Source of the DNA: Nocardia coubleae NBRC 108252
Lineage (GTDB): Bacteria; Actinomycetota; Actinomycetes; Mycobacteriales; Mycobacteriaceae
DNA length: 64,000 nucleotides
Reading direction: 5' to 3'
Assembly (NCBI RefSeq): GCF_001612805.1
Contig: NZ_BDBD01000011.1
Span: 434,001 to 498,000, forward strand
Part shown: positions 8,614 to 16,914 of the stretch, piece after piece
Numbering within the stretch: position 1 is the stretch's first letter
Layout of the letters: the number at the start of each line of letters is the position of its first letter
Notes under the pieces: generated by a model
Seen by the model: only the letters and a program-made list of their open reading frames with translations
The model's database searches: none
What the model was told of the DNA's origin: nothing
Position numbers and translations under genes: made by a program

Positions 8614-8755
8614 GCGCATCACTCCTCACAACGGTCCTACCGGACTCCGACAAGAACGAACGCTGTGTGCACCCTATCGCCGGATCAGCGCGCAGGGGCC
8701 GGTCCGGCGGCGCACCATCTCCTTCACGCTCGTCATGGCGGAACCAGACAGCCAC

Positions 8756-8776
8756 TCCTTCAACCTAATTGAAGGA
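8756..8776. promoter_or_regulatory. Palindromic operator-like site 1
   Basis: TCCTTCAA at 8756-8763, spacer CCTAA, then TTGAAGGA at 8769-8776: a perfect 8-5-8 inverted repeat in the SDR/HD divergent intergenic region. It shares CTTCAACCTA and TGAAGG with the site at 10916. Its centre is 30 bp from that of the next palindrome. Confidence 0.6.
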
Positions 8777-8815
8777 ATCCTGATAACCTTCAAATGCATT
8801 GAAGGTTATCAGGAT
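8777..8815. promoter_or_regulatory. Perfect 17-base inverted repeat (operator or hairpin) before HD-domain gene
   Basis: Arms 8777-8793 and 8799-8815 are exact complements with a 5-base loop ATGCA; the inner part repeats the CCTTCAA/TTGAAGG half-sites of the adjoining palindrome. It ends 10 bases before the ATG at 8826, so a bound repressor, or a stem in the mRNA, would block the ribosome site. Confidence 0.65.
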
Positions 8816-8825
8816 CGGAGTACTC

Positions 8826-9563
8826 ATGGACATCACTCGTCGTAGCGCCCTCGGCACCGCCGCGTCGACCGGGGCAGCCCTCGCCGCGTCGCACGCGATC
8901 GCGTCGGCCCGGCCCGACGCGCTGGTCTTCCCGACCACACCCGTCGCCCAGGCAGCGCGTGAACTGATCGACACCGCAGTGGCGGCGCCGGTACGCAATC
9001 ACAGCTTGCGTGGATATCTGTTCGCCCGTGCCGTCGCCGCGACGAACGGCCTGCGGGCCGGCGTCGATTACGACGACGAGACCATGTATTTGATCTGCGC
9101 GCTGCACGACATCGGGCTGGGCGAGGTCGCCAACGGAAACCAACGATTCGAGGTCGACGGCGCGGATTTCGCGGCCCAGTTCCTCGAGCGCCACGGCATC
9201 ACCGACAGCCGGGTCGAGACAGTGTGGGACGCGATCGCCGCGCACACCTCGGGTTTCAGCGACTCACCGGTCTTCCGCAGGCGCAGGCCGGCCGAGATCT
9301 GGATCGCGGTTACGGGCATCGGCATCGATATCGGTGGCGGACCGGGTGATCTGCCGCCCGGCTACGCCGACGTCGTCCATGCCGCCTACCCGCGTCTCGG
9401 CGGAACCCCCGCGATCACCACCATCATGGAGGAGCAGATCCTCGCGGACCCCAGGAAGGCGTTTCCGGCCAGCCTGGGGGCCGAGCTCGTGCGCCTGCAT
9501 CATCCGCAGGTTCCGTTGCCCGACTGGGACGACCTCATGAACTCGAGCGGTTGGCAGGACTGA
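8826..9563 (+). CDS. Exported HD-domain protein (metal-dependent phosphohydrolase-like)
   Basis: 245 residues from the ATG at 8826. The first 30 residues (MDITRRSALGTAAST..., with a twin Arg before a hydrophobic stretch ending ASA) look like a Tat signal peptide. The body has an HD domain: NHSLRGYLFA, then CALHDIGLGE with the central HD pair, and IAAHTSGF, the arrangement seen in cyanamide-hydratase-like HD proteins. Such proteins bind a metal through the His/Asp residues. An exported HD protein with Tat signal is unusual but recurs in actinobacteria. The strong palindromes immediately upstream imply tight regulation. Confidence 0.82.
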   Translation: MDITRRSALGTAASTGAALAASHAIASARPDALVFPTTPVAQAARELIDTAVAAPVRNHSLRGYLFARAVAATNGLRAGVDYDDETMYLICALHDIGLGEVANGNQRFEVDGADFAAQFLERHGITDSRVETVWDAIAAHTSGFSDSPVFRRRRPAEIWIAVTGIGIDIGGGPGDLPPGYADVVHAAYPRLGGTPAITTIMEEQILADPRKAFPASLGAELVRLHHPQVPLPDWDDLMNSSGWQD

Positions 9564-9572
9564 CCCGAGCGC

Positions 9573-10886
9573 TCAAGCGAGCAGGGCCGCGGCGACGGAC
9601 TCCCCCGGCGCCGCACCCGGCGGCATGGCGAAGAATCCACTGCCGGTGTGCTGGACGAGCGGGTTGAGCCGGTCGGTCGCCATGGCCCGCTGTGCCTTCA
9701 CGAATTGCTCGGGCGGGTTGTTCTGATAGGCGGCGAACAGCAGTCCGACATCGAGTTGGCCGTGGCCGCCGTGACTGTGTTCGGGAGTACCCGGTGCGTG
9801 CGAATGTGGTTGGGCGGGTGTCGGATCGGGCGAGCCGCCAGCGTTGGCGACCAGCAATCCGTAGTCGTAGTTGTAGCTGCGGCGCAGCATCGGGATGCCG
9901 TGCACCAACCGCACATGCGCGTTGTCCGCGATCGCGAGGTCACCGCGTTCGTCCCGCGCGGCCAGGTCGACGGTGTCGAATTCCGATGCGCCACCGAGCG
10001 GGGCACCGTCACCACGCCGCCGGCCGATGATCTGGTTCTGCTGGGCGACCGGAAGTTGGTCCCACTCGGCGGTTTTCATCCGGATCTTGCGGAAGACCAA
10101 GTACGTACCGCCATGGAACCAGCCGGGTTCGGCGGGCGAGTCGACCCACACCGTTGTATCGAAACCGGCTGTGCCGGTTGGCGGATTGGCGGTGCCGTCT
10201 TTGAAGCCGAAGGCATTGCGCGGGGTACCGCCGTCGCCGGGGAGACCGAGGAAGCCGTGCTGCGTCCAGCGCATCCGGGCCAGGCCGGGCATGCGCGCTC
10301 GCAAGGCCCGAAAAGCGTGGCTGACCAGTTGGGAGTCGTCGGCGCAGATCTGCACCAGCAGATCACCACCACACCAGGCGGGGTTCAGGGCGTCGCCGTC
10401 GAAGGCCGGTAGTGCGCCGAGGTGGCGAGGACGGCGGTCGGCCAGGCCGAACCGCTCGTCGAACACGGCGGCGCCGAGACCGAAGGTCATCGTCAGGCGG
10501 GCAGGCTCGAGTCCGGTCGCGAAATCGGTTTCGGCGGTCGTATCCGGTTGGGCGCGTGGCGGTTCGGGCATCGGGCGACCCGCCGTGAGTGCGGCCGAGA
10601 CCGCGGTCCATTCGGTCAGCAGTTCACGCAGCGCCCCCCGGTCCGGACGCGCCACATCGCAGGCAAGGAACAGTGCGTGCGATTGCGGACTCGTCGCGAT
10701 TCCCGCCTGGTGTTCGCCGTGGAAAGGCTCGATCGCCGCACCGGCGGAATCCGGCGCGGCACCCCGCCCGATCACCGCGCCCGCCGTCGCCGCACCGGCC
10801 ACTGTGACGGCCCCACCGATCAGGGCTCGCCGCGAGAAACCCGTGGTCGCACCGTAATTACTACGCTCTGTAGTAGTTTTTCGCAT
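9573..10886 (-). CDS. Dyp-type peroxidase, Tat-exported
   Basis: 437 residues. The N-terminus has FSRRALIGGAVTVAGAATAGAVIG, a twin-arginine signal. The heme peroxidase signature GFKDGTANP (GxxDG, distal Asp) and the segment HVRLVHGIPMLRRSYNYDYG (proximal region and conserved Arg) place it in the DyP family, class similar to EfeB/TfuDyp. It uses hydrogen peroxide to oxidise dyes, phenolics or porphyrinogens outside the cytoplasm. There is a His-rich insert near residues 355-375 (HSHAPGTPEHSHGGHG). No EfeO/EfeU iron-uptake genes lie next to it, so it is not part of a standard efe operon. A palindrome shared with the HD-gene promoter lies 30 bp upstream. Confidence 0.92.
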   Translation of the reverse strand: MRKTTTERSNYGATTGFSRRALIGGAVTVAGAATAGAVIGRGAAPDSAGAAIEPFHGEHQAGIATSPQSHALFLACDVARPDRGALRELLTEWTAVSAALTAGRPMPEPPRAQPDTTAETDFATGLEPARLTMTFGLGAAVFDERFGLADRRPRHLGALPAFDGDALNPAWCGGDLLVQICADDSQLVSHAFRALRARMPGLARMRWTQHGFLGLPGDGGTPRNAFGFKDGTANPPTGTAGFDTTVWVDSPAEPGWFHGGTYLVFRKIRMKTAEWDQLPVAQQNQIIGRRRGDGAPLGGASEFDTVDLAARDERGDLAIADNAHVRLVHGIPMLRRSYNYDYGLLVANAGGSPDPTPAQPHSHAPGTPEHSHGGHGQLDVGLLFAAYQNNPPEQFVKAQRAMATDRLNPLVQHTGSGFFAMPPGAAPGESVAAALLA

Positions 10887-10915
10887 GCCCGCAGAGTAGC
10901 TCAGCGAGTCGACAG

Positions 10916-10933
10916 CTTCAACCTACATGAAGG
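10916..10933. promoter_or_regulatory. Operator-like palindrome upstream of Dyp peroxidase
   Basis: CTTCAACCTACATGAAGG: half-sites CTTCA and TGAAG around a short spacer, with one mismatch between the arms. The first ten bases are identical to the site at 8758-8767, suggesting one regulator for both promoters. Confidence 0.5.
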
Positions 10934-10972
10934 TGTGCTTACGTGAGCCTTACGGCTGTGCCTCTGGGCGGG

Positions 10973-11359
10973 TCAGTTGGGTACGTCGGTTTCCTGAAGG
11001 GTCCACCAGCGCACCGCGTCGGGCTCCGGGCGTAGAACCGCGAGCACGCGACGCCGGGAGACCACACCGGCGTTCTCGTGCGCTTCGAGGAAACGCACGA
11101 CCGTCATGGCATCGTCCGCCGACAGCACTTCGATCTCGCTGATGGTGATACGCAACCCCGGCTGGGCGTTACGCGCCGCTCGCAGCCCGGCCAGCAGTTC
11201 GTCGCGGTGCAGGATCTGTCCGGTGGTGGTCACCATGGAGAACGAGGCGTCCTGCGCCGCCGCGAAACGGTCGAAAACCGAGTCCGGCGCCTCGGTCCCG
11301 AGCCAGGCGGCCAGGTCATCGTGTAGCGCCCGTATCGCACCCTCGAGATCCACGCTCAA
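10973..11359 (-). CDS. NTF2-like/DUF4440-type protein
   Basis: 128 residues in the size and pattern of a single SnoaL/NTF2-like fold: an N-terminal helix (AIRALHDDLAAWLG), FDRFAAAQDASFSMVTTTGQILHRDELLAGLR and a series of beta strands with VVRFLEAHENA and WWTLQETDV. Proteins of this kind are small cytosolic binding proteins or isomerases, and no catalytic residue can be assigned. It is co-directional with the Dyp peroxidase, but the operator between them suggests separate transcription. Confidence 0.7.
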   Translation of the reverse strand: MSVDLEGAIRALHDDLAAWLGTEAPDSVFDRFAAAQDASFSMVTTTGQILHRDELLAGLRAARNAQPGLRITISEIEVLSADDAMTVVRFLEAHENAGVVSRRRVLAVLRPEPDAVRWWTLQETDVPN

Positions 11360-11473
11360 CTCTTCGCCTTTCGCCGCGATGATTCACACACGAATCGAGG
11401 TAGAGCGGGGGGCGGCCGATCACAGTCCCCTGTCCGCTCGCGATCCTGAGGGCGAATACTCTTGTCCGACAGC

Positions 11474-11629
11474 TTATCCACCGCGTTCGGACGGTGACTC
11501 GTCGTCCTCTCCTTCTGCCTGACTGGGCTGCGGGGTGAGGCGGTCGGGTGGCTGGATCATGTCCGGGTCGGCATCCGGGTCCTGGGTGGGGTCGTAGCGG
11601 TCACCGGAAGGTTCCTTCGGCTCATGCAT
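11474..11629 (-). CDS. Small acidic hypothetical protein
   Basis: 51 residues starting at the ATG at 11629, which is preceded by a strong AAGGAGG site. The product is rich in Asp, Glu, Pro and Gln with no hydrophobic segment (DPTQDPDADPDMIQPPDR) and is probably disordered. A longer same-frame reading begins upstream but lacks a ribosome site and overlaps the divergent TetR gene, so the short form is chosen. Unknown function. Confidence 0.65.
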   Translation of the reverse strand: MHEPKEPSGDRYDPTQDPDADPDMIQPPDRLTPQPSQAEGEDDESPSERGG

Positions 11630-11813
11630 GGGGTCCTCCTTTCCTCGTACACCGCCTACCCGGTGCGAGGATGGGAAAACGGTCGGGCACCGCCCCCAGG
11701 CCGCTACTCTCGGCGACTCGGGCGCCGACCCTGACGACAGGCCGAAAGGTGTCGGCCACGTCACATGGCCCGGCACCGGCCGCGATCCTCCGAGACGAGA
11801 TAATGGCGCGGAA

Positions 11814-12407
11814 ATGACCGAGACCATCGAGCCCCGAGGCGATGCCACCCGTGCACGCCTCCTAGAGGCAGCCATCGACGCGTTCGCCGAAAAAGGCTTC
11901 AACGGTACGACCACGCGCGATATCGCGTCGGCCGCCGGTATGAGCCCGGCGGCGGTATATGTGCATCACAAGTCGAAAGAGGAACTGCTGTACGTGATCT
12001 CGCGCGCGGGGCACGAGCAGTCACTCGAGCTGGTCCGCGCCGCCATCCGGTCGACCGAGGACCCGACGCTTGCCCTGCGCACCGTGGTCCACGACTTCGC
12101 GGCCCACCATGTGCGCGGCCACACCAGGGCCCGGATCGTGAACTACGAGCTGTCCGCGCTCACCCCCGAGCACTACGCGGAGATCCGGGGCCTGCGCCGC
12201 CAGATCGACCAGGAGATCCGCGACCTCGTCGAACGCGGAGTCGCCACCGGCGCGTTCGACGTGCCCGACACGCGCATGGCCGCGGTCGCGCTGCTCTCCC
12301 TCGGCATCGACATCGCCCGCTGGTACCGCGACGGCGGCGACTGGAGCCCCGAAGACATCGCCGAGGGCTACGCGAACATGGCGTTGCGCATCGTCGGCGC
12401 GCGCTGA
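11814..12407 (+). CDS. TetR/AcrR-family transcriptional regulator
   Basis: 197 residues. The helix-turn-helix occupies about residues 10-55 ([46 protein letters not shown] in outline). The C-terminal ligand domain resembles that of acyl-CoA-responsive mycobacterial TetR proteins ([36 protein letters not shown]), so a lipid-linked ligand is possible but unproven. The start at 11814 is the first Met before the domain. It is divergent from the small acidic protein and convergent with the mmcQ/ilvD pair; the target genes are not evident. Confidence 0.88.
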   Translation: MTETIEPRGDATRARLLEAAIDAFAEKGFNGTTTRDIASAAGMSPAAVYVHHKSKEELLYVISRAGHEQSLELVRAAIRSTEDPTLALRTVVHDFAAHHVRGHTRARIVNYELSALTPEHYAEIRGLRRQIDQEIRDLVERGVATGAFDVPDTRMAAVALLSLGIDIARWYRDGGDWSPEDIAEGYANMALRIVGAR

Positions 12408-12432
12408 AACCTCCCGATCAGCTGATCGCAAG

Positions 12433-12729
12433 TCAGCCGGCCGCGTCCCACGCGTCACCCAGCATTTCGGCGACGAGTTCGGGTGCGGCGTCCGCCAGGG
12501 TCACCTGCACCGCGGCGAGCTTTCTGCCCCACCACGACTCGGCGCACCAGGCGGGCGATTCCGCGACCGCCTCACGAATGCCTGCTTCGGGGAGCATCAC
12601 ACGCAGGTGTTCGTCGTCGGGCAGGGTCGCGAAAATGGTTCGCCTGCGAAACGAGGGCCGACCGTGGTGGTCTCGTTCGGTCGCGCCCTCGAATCCCAGC
12701 GCCAGCAGGCGAACCTCGTCCGGCGTCAT
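12433..12729 (-). CDS. MmcQ/YjbR-family DNA-binding-like protein
   Basis: 98 residues beginning at an ATG whose bases overlap the ilvD stop (ATGA), so translation is probably coupled. The sequence [36 protein letters not shown] and the ending AWWGRK-type helix ([26 protein letters not shown]) fit the MmcQ/YjbR (DUF419) fold, a CyaY-like alpha/beta domain. Family members are of uncertain function. The conserved coupling to ilvD may be coincidental. Confidence 0.82.
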   Translation of the reverse strand: MTPDEVRLLALGFEGATERDHHGRPSFRRRTIFATLPDDEHLRVMLPEAGIREAVAESPAWCAESWWGRKLAAVQVTLADAAPELVAEMLGDAWDAAG

Positions 12730-14417
12730 CCCGTGACGGCTCCATGGGCCGCCGAGCTGACCAGCTTGCGGTACTTGGCGAGGACACCGGAGGTGTACTT
12801 GGGAGCAGCGGGTTCCCAGCCGACCTTGCGGGCGGCGAGGTCGGCCGGGTCGATTTCCACATCGAGGCGCCGGTTGGCGACATCGAGGACGATCGGGTCG
12901 CCGTCGCGGACGAACGCGATCGGGCCGCCGTCGACCGCCTCCGGCGCGACGTGCCCGACGCACAAACCCGTTGTGCCACCGGAGAATCGGCCGTCGGTGA
13001 GCAACAGGACATCCTTGCCGAGGCCCGCGCCCTTGATCGCCCCGGTGATGGCGAGCATCTCGCGCATACCCGGGCCACCCTTGGGTCCTTCGTTGCGGAT
13101 GACCACCACATCACCGGCCACGATGCTGCCGTTCTCCAGCGCGTCCATCGCGGCGCGTTCCCCGTCGAACACCCGTGCCGTCCCGGCGAACACATCGGAG
13201 TCGAAGCCCGCGCTCTTCACCACCGCCCCTTCGGGCGCCAGCGTGCCGTGCAGGATGGTGAGCCCGCCGGATCGGTGGATGGGCCGGTCGAGCGGCCGGA
13301 TGACGTCGCCGTCGAGGTCGAGTTCGATGTCGGCGAGGTTCTCGGCCATGGTCTTGCCGGTGACGGTCATGACGTCGCCGTGCAGCAGACCCGCGTCGAG
13401 CAGCGCCTTCATCACGACGGGGATACCGCCGACCCGGTCCACATCGGTCATCACGTAGCGGCCGAACGGTTTCAGGTCGGCCAGATGCGGCACCTTGTCA
13501 CCGACCCGGTTGAAGTCGGCGAGGGTGAGGTCCACCCCGGCCTCGTGGGCGATCGCCAGCAGGTGCAGCACCGCGTTGGTCGACCCGCCGAGTGCCATGA
13601 CCACGGTGATGGCGTTCTCGAAGGCAGGCATGGTCATGATGTCGCGCGCGGTGATCCCCTTGCGCAGCAGCTCGACGACGGCCTCCCCGGACCGGTGCGC
13701 GAAGACGTCGCGGCGGCGGTCGGGGGCGGGCGGCGCCGCCGACCCCGGCAGGCTCATGCCGAGCGCTTCGGCCGCCGAGGCCATCGTGTTGGCGGTGTAC
13801 ATGCCGCCGCACGCGCCTTCGCCCGGACAGATCGCGCGCTCGATGCGGTCGACCTCTTCGCGGCTGATGAGGCCCTTGATGCAGGCGCCGACGGCTTCGA
13901 AGGCGTCGATGATGGTGACGTCCTTGCCGTCGAGATTGCCCGGCAGCGTCGATCCCGCGTAGAGGAACACGCTGGCCAGGTCGAGCCGGGCGGCGGCCAT
14001 CAGCATGCCGGGCAGGCTCTTGTCGCACCCGGCGAGCAGCACCGACCCGTCGAGACGTTCGGCCATCATGACCGTCTCGACGGAATCCGCGATGATCTCG
14101 CGGCTGACCAGCGAGAAGTGCATGCCCTCATGGCCCATCGAGATGCCGTCGGACACCGAGATCGTCCCGAACTCGAGCGGGTACCCACCGCCCGCGTGCA
14201 CACCTTCCTTCACGGCGTCGGCCAGCCGGTCGAGCGACAGGTTGCACGGGGTGATCTCGTTCCAGCTCGACGCCACCCCGATCTGGGGCTTCACCCAGTC
14301 CTCGTCCCCCATGCCGACCGCGCGGAGCATGCCGCGCGCGGCGGTCTTCTCGAGCCCGTCGGTGACATCGCGCGAGCGGGGCTTGATATCGAACGATGAT
14401 TCGGTGTCGGATGCCAT
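12726..14417 (-). CDS. ilvD: Dihydroxy-acid dehydratase
   Basis: 563 residues, the usual length of actinobacterial IlvD. It dehydrates 2,3-dihydroxy-isovalerate and 2,3-dihydroxy-3-methylvalerate to the 2-keto acids, the third common step of valine and isoleucine synthesis. The iron-sulfur ligands are visible as Cys58 (NEITPCNLS), Cys131 ([12 protein letters not shown]) and Cys203 ([17 protein letters not shown]). Other signatures are [12 protein letters not shown] and [16 protein letters not shown]. The gene is not beside ilvB/ilvN/ilvC here. It is followed with a 4-base overlap by an MmcQ/YjbR gene. Confidence 0.97.
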   Translation of the reverse strand: MASDTESSFDIKPRSRDVTDGLEKTAARGMLRAVGMGDEDWVKPQIGVASSWNEITPCNLSLDRLADAVKEGVHAGGGYPLEFGTISVSDGISMGHEGMHFSLVSREIIADSVETVMMAERLDGSVLLAGCDKSLPGMLMAAARLDLASVFLYAGSTLPGNLDGKDVTIIDAFEAVGACIKGLISREEVDRIERAICPGEGACGGMYTANTMASAAEALGMSLPGSAAPPAPDRRRDVFAHRSGEAVVELLRKGITARDIMTMPAFENAITVVMALGGSTNAVLHLLAIAHEAGVDLTLADFNRVGDKVPHLADLKPFGRYVMTDVDRVGGIPVVMKALLDAGLLHGDVMTVTGKTMAENLADIELDLDGDVIRPLDRPIHRSGGLTILHGTLAPEGAVVKSAGFDSDVFAGTARVFDGERAAMDALENGSIVAGDVVVIRNEGPKGGPGMREMLAITGAIKGAGLGKDVLLLTDGRFSGGTTGLCVGHVAPEAVDGGPIAFVRDGDPIVLDVANRRLDVEIDPADLAARKVGWEPAAPKYTSGVLAKYRKLVSSAAHGAVTG

Positions 14418-14495
14418 GGCCCAAGCCTACGACTCACCAGCGAAAACACCGACGGCCCGCCCGCGTGGGAGTCTCCGGCGAAACCACCGGACAGC

Positions 14496-15806
14496 TCAGC
14501 GCGGTGCGGGGCACTGACCTTCGTAGCGGCTGAGGCCCAGGCCGTTGCTGGATTTGCTGCGGCCGACCGGGCCGTTCTTGGCTGCGCGAACCCAGGTGCC
14601 CTCGGTGTCGAGGACAGGCATGCGTTCGCTGAAAGCCCGGCTGTACCTGGTGGTTCCGTCGACGGTGAGGATGCCGTCGCGGACGTCGATGTGGGCGACG
14701 GTCGCCCAGAAGGAGTTCTTGCCGTTGCCGATGACGACGGTGATCTGATCCGCGTCGGGACCGGGCAGTCCGTCGGGCCCGGGGCGGCCGTAGCGCACCC
14801 GGACTCGCGGGCGGCCGAACGTATCGATGGCTCCGGCACCGTTGTCGACGGACTGGTACACATTGAGCAGCAGGTCACCGTTCTCGGTGGGCCGGACGAC
14901 CACCTGTTCGGTGGCGGGCAGGCCACCGGCCCCGGGGCCCCGGCTGTCGCCCTGGTGGTGGATGTGCGGCCAGACGTTCAGATCGCCCTGGTGCCCCTTC
15001 TCACCGCTGACCACGACATAGTCGCCGGTGAGTTCGTTGCGGCAGAAGAAGTACACGTCCAGGTCGCCGGTGCCGAATTCGGTCGGCTTGCCGTTGGTGT
15101 CGTATTTCGCGCCACGACCGTCCCATTCGAGGCCGACGGTGAGAACGTGGCCCGCACCGCCCTTGCGGAGGTCGATGGTGGCTCGCTTGTCCGGCGAGTC
15201 CTTGGTGAGCACCACATCGACTTTGCGCAGATCGATGGTCGGGTTCTGCTGCGCCGCAACAGGTTGCGGTGCGGCGAGCGCAGGCGCGGACTCCTCCACG
15301 ACCTCGTCGTCGACCGTGATTCCGTGCTCAGTCGCGAAGGCCGCGAGACCGGCGCTGTAACCCTGGCCGATCGCGTCCAGCCGCCACCCACTCCCCCGGC
15401 GGTACAGTGCGACCGCCTGCAGGACGGTCTCGGAATCGAGTCCGGCGGGCGTGAAGCTCAGCGCCTGCCCGCTACCGGTCACCGACACCCGCAGCCCCGT
15501 CACCTCACCGAACCGGATGCCCTGTGCCTCGGTACTTCCCGCGATGACAACCCGGTGGATCTCGGCGGGAATCGCCGAAAGGTCGACGGAGACAACAGCA
15601 TCCGATTCGAGCTGCACACCGGGAGCGGACGGGTTGTTGAAGAAGACGAAGTCGGCGTCGGAGCGCACCTTCCCGTCGGCGGTCACCAGGACCGCTGACA
15701 CGTCGACCGCGCCCGCGGGACCGTCGAGATCCAGGCGGACGGTGTAGCGTCCGTCGGTGAGATCGGTCTTCGATCCCTTCGCCACTTCGACCACCGTCGC
15801 ACTCAT
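14496..15806 (-). CDS. TerD-family protein with extended C-terminal domain
   Basis: 436 residues. Residues about 1-165 form a TerD (tellurium resistance/stress) domain: KGSKTDLTDG, LDLDGPAGAVDVSAVLVTADGKVRSDADFVFFNNPSAPG and AVALYRRGSGWRLDAIGQGY, including the acidic calcium-binding-like positions. After an Ala/Pro linker, residues about 195-436 form a second part with VDVVLTKDSPDKRATIDLRKGG and LTVGLEWDG, a TerD-like beta-sandwich extended with LDVYFFCRNELTGDYVV. Single TerD domains are about 190 residues, so this is the long two-part type seen in actinobacteria. Known TerD proteins act in membrane-linked stress responses; no other ter gene is adjacent. Confidence 0.88.
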   Translation of the reverse strand: MSATVVEVAKGSKTDLTDGRYTVRLDLDGPAGAVDVSAVLVTADGKVRSDADFVFFNNPSAPGVQLESDAVVSVDLSAIPAEIHRVVIAGSTEAQGIRFGEVTGLRVSVTGSGQALSFTPAGLDSETVLQAVALYRRGSGWRLDAIGQGYSAGLAAFATEHGITVDDEVVEESAPALAAPQPVAAQQNPTIDLRKVDVVLTKDSPDKRATIDLRKGGAGHVLTVGLEWDGRGAKYDTNGKPTEFGTGDLDVYFFCRNELTGDYVVVSGEKGHQGDLNVWPHIHHQGDSRGPGAGGLPATEQVVVRPTENGDLLLNVYQSVDNGAGAIDTFGRPRVRVRYGRPGPDGLPGPDADQITVVIGNGKNSFWATVAHIDVRDGILTVDGTTRYSRAFSERMPVLDTEGTWVRAAKNGPVGRSKSSNGLGLSRYEGQCPAPR

Positions 15807-15982
15807 GACGTCCGCTCCTCCACTCGCCGGTCGTCGCCGTCGACGGCGAACAGTCCAACCGTACCGGTCCGCGGCGCCGCGCTGTCCGTTTCACCAGCTA
15901 CTCCGACCTCGCCGTTGGCTCCGGTCACAAGATGTCGCCGCATCGCTGGCAGGTGCGCGGTCACTGACGTTCACTGATCGAT

Positions 15983-16864
15983 ATGGACGTCCGTGAGCTC
16001 ATCGACCGCAAGTCGGGTCGCCGGGTCTCGGTGGTTGTCCCCGCCCTGGACGACGAGGACACCGTGGCCGGGGTCGTGGCGTCGGTGCGACCACTGCTCG
16101 GTGGTCTGATCGACGAACTGATCGTGCTCGACGCCGGCTCGACCGACCGCACCGTCGCCCGGGCGCAGGCGGCGGGCGCCGCCGCCTACACCCTCGAAGA
16201 GGCGATGCCGGGAGTGCCGCCCAGGCCCGGCAAAGGCGAGGTGGTGTGGCGGTCGCTCGCGGTGGCGACCGGCGACCTGCTGGTGTACCTCGATGCCGAC
16301 CTCGTGGCACCCGATCCGCTGTTCGTGCCTGCCCTGCTGACCCCGCTACTCACCGAACCCGGCATCACGCTGGTGAAGGGCTTCTACCGGCGGCCCATCA
16401 CCACCGGCGCCCAGCTGGACGCCGACGGCGGCGGCCGGGTCACCCAGCTGGTCGCGCGGCCGCTGCTCACCGCGCTGGCACCCGCGCTGGCCGAGATCGT
16501 GCAACCCCTGGGCGGCGAATACGCCGTCACCCGCGCCTTCCTCGGTGATGTCCCCCTGGCAGGCGGATACGGCGCCGAGATCGGGATCCTGCTCGACTGC
16601 TGGCAACGCCACGGTCTGTCCGCCATCGCCCAGGTCGATCTCGGTGTCCGTGTGCACCGCAACCGCCCGACCCACGAACTGGCGGTGATGAGCCGTCAGG
16701 TGGTCGCCACCTTGCTCGACCGCCTCGGCATCCGCGACTCCGGCATCGGTCTGGTCCAGTTCCTACCCTGCGAAACCGGCTGGCGCCGAACACCTTCGGA
16801 GGTCAGCCTGGTCGACCGCCCGCCCATGCGACGGGTCGTCACCGCGCACCGCGAGATCGCCTGA
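15983..16864 (+). CDS. gpgS: Glucosyl-3-phosphoglycerate synthase (GT81-type glycosyltransferase)
   Basis: 293 residues. GpgS transfers glucose from a nucleotide sugar to 3-phosphoglycerate, the first step of methylglucose lipopolysaccharide synthesis in mycobacteria and relatives. Visible features are SVVVPALDDEDTVAGVV at 16-32, VLDAGSTDRTV, the DAD metal-binding motif at 104-106 (VYLDADLVAPDP), a lysine-Gly segment LVKGFYRRP, and PLGGEYAVTR ... GGYGAEIGILLD, all matching GpgS landmarks. It is about 25 residues shorter at the N-terminus than the mycobacterial enzyme. It is a cytosolic, single-gene unit ending in a strong terminator. Confidence 0.85.
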   Translation: MDVRELIDRKSGRRVSVVVPALDDEDTVAGVVASVRPLLGGLIDELIVLDAGSTDRTVARAQAAGAAAYTLEEAMPGVPPRPGKGEVVWRSLAVATGDLLVYLDADLVAPDPLFVPALLTPLLTEPGITLVKGFYRRPITTGAQLDADGGGRVTQLVARPLLTALAPALAEIVQPLGGEYAVTRAFLGDVPLAGGYGAEIGILLDCWQRHGLSAIAQVDLGVRVHRNRPTHELAVMSRQVVATLLDRLGIRDSGIGLVQFLPCETGWRRTPSEVSLVDRPPMRRVVTAHREIA

Positions 16865-16878
16865 GCCCGGACACAATT

Positions 16879-16908
16879 GTGCCCCGGTCGACGAATCGAC
16901 CGGGGCAC
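16879..16908. terminator. Bidirectional hairpin between gpgS and the ABC exporter gene
   Basis: A perfect 13-base stem (GTGCCCCGGTCGA at 16879-16891 with its complement at 16896-16908) and the stable loop CGAA, placed between two converging genes. There is no long T run, as is common in high-GC actinobacteria. Confidence 0.75.
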
Positions 16909-16914
16909 CGGCGA

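Noticed and set aside
9573..10886. Dyp peroxidase as part of an EfeUOB iron-uptake operon
   Set aside because: No EfeU permease or EfeO gene on either side; the neighbour is an NTF2-like protein with an operator between.
12483..14399. A 638-codon plus-strand frame
   Set aside because: Antisense to ilvD, whose Fe-S cysteines and signatures are unmistakable.
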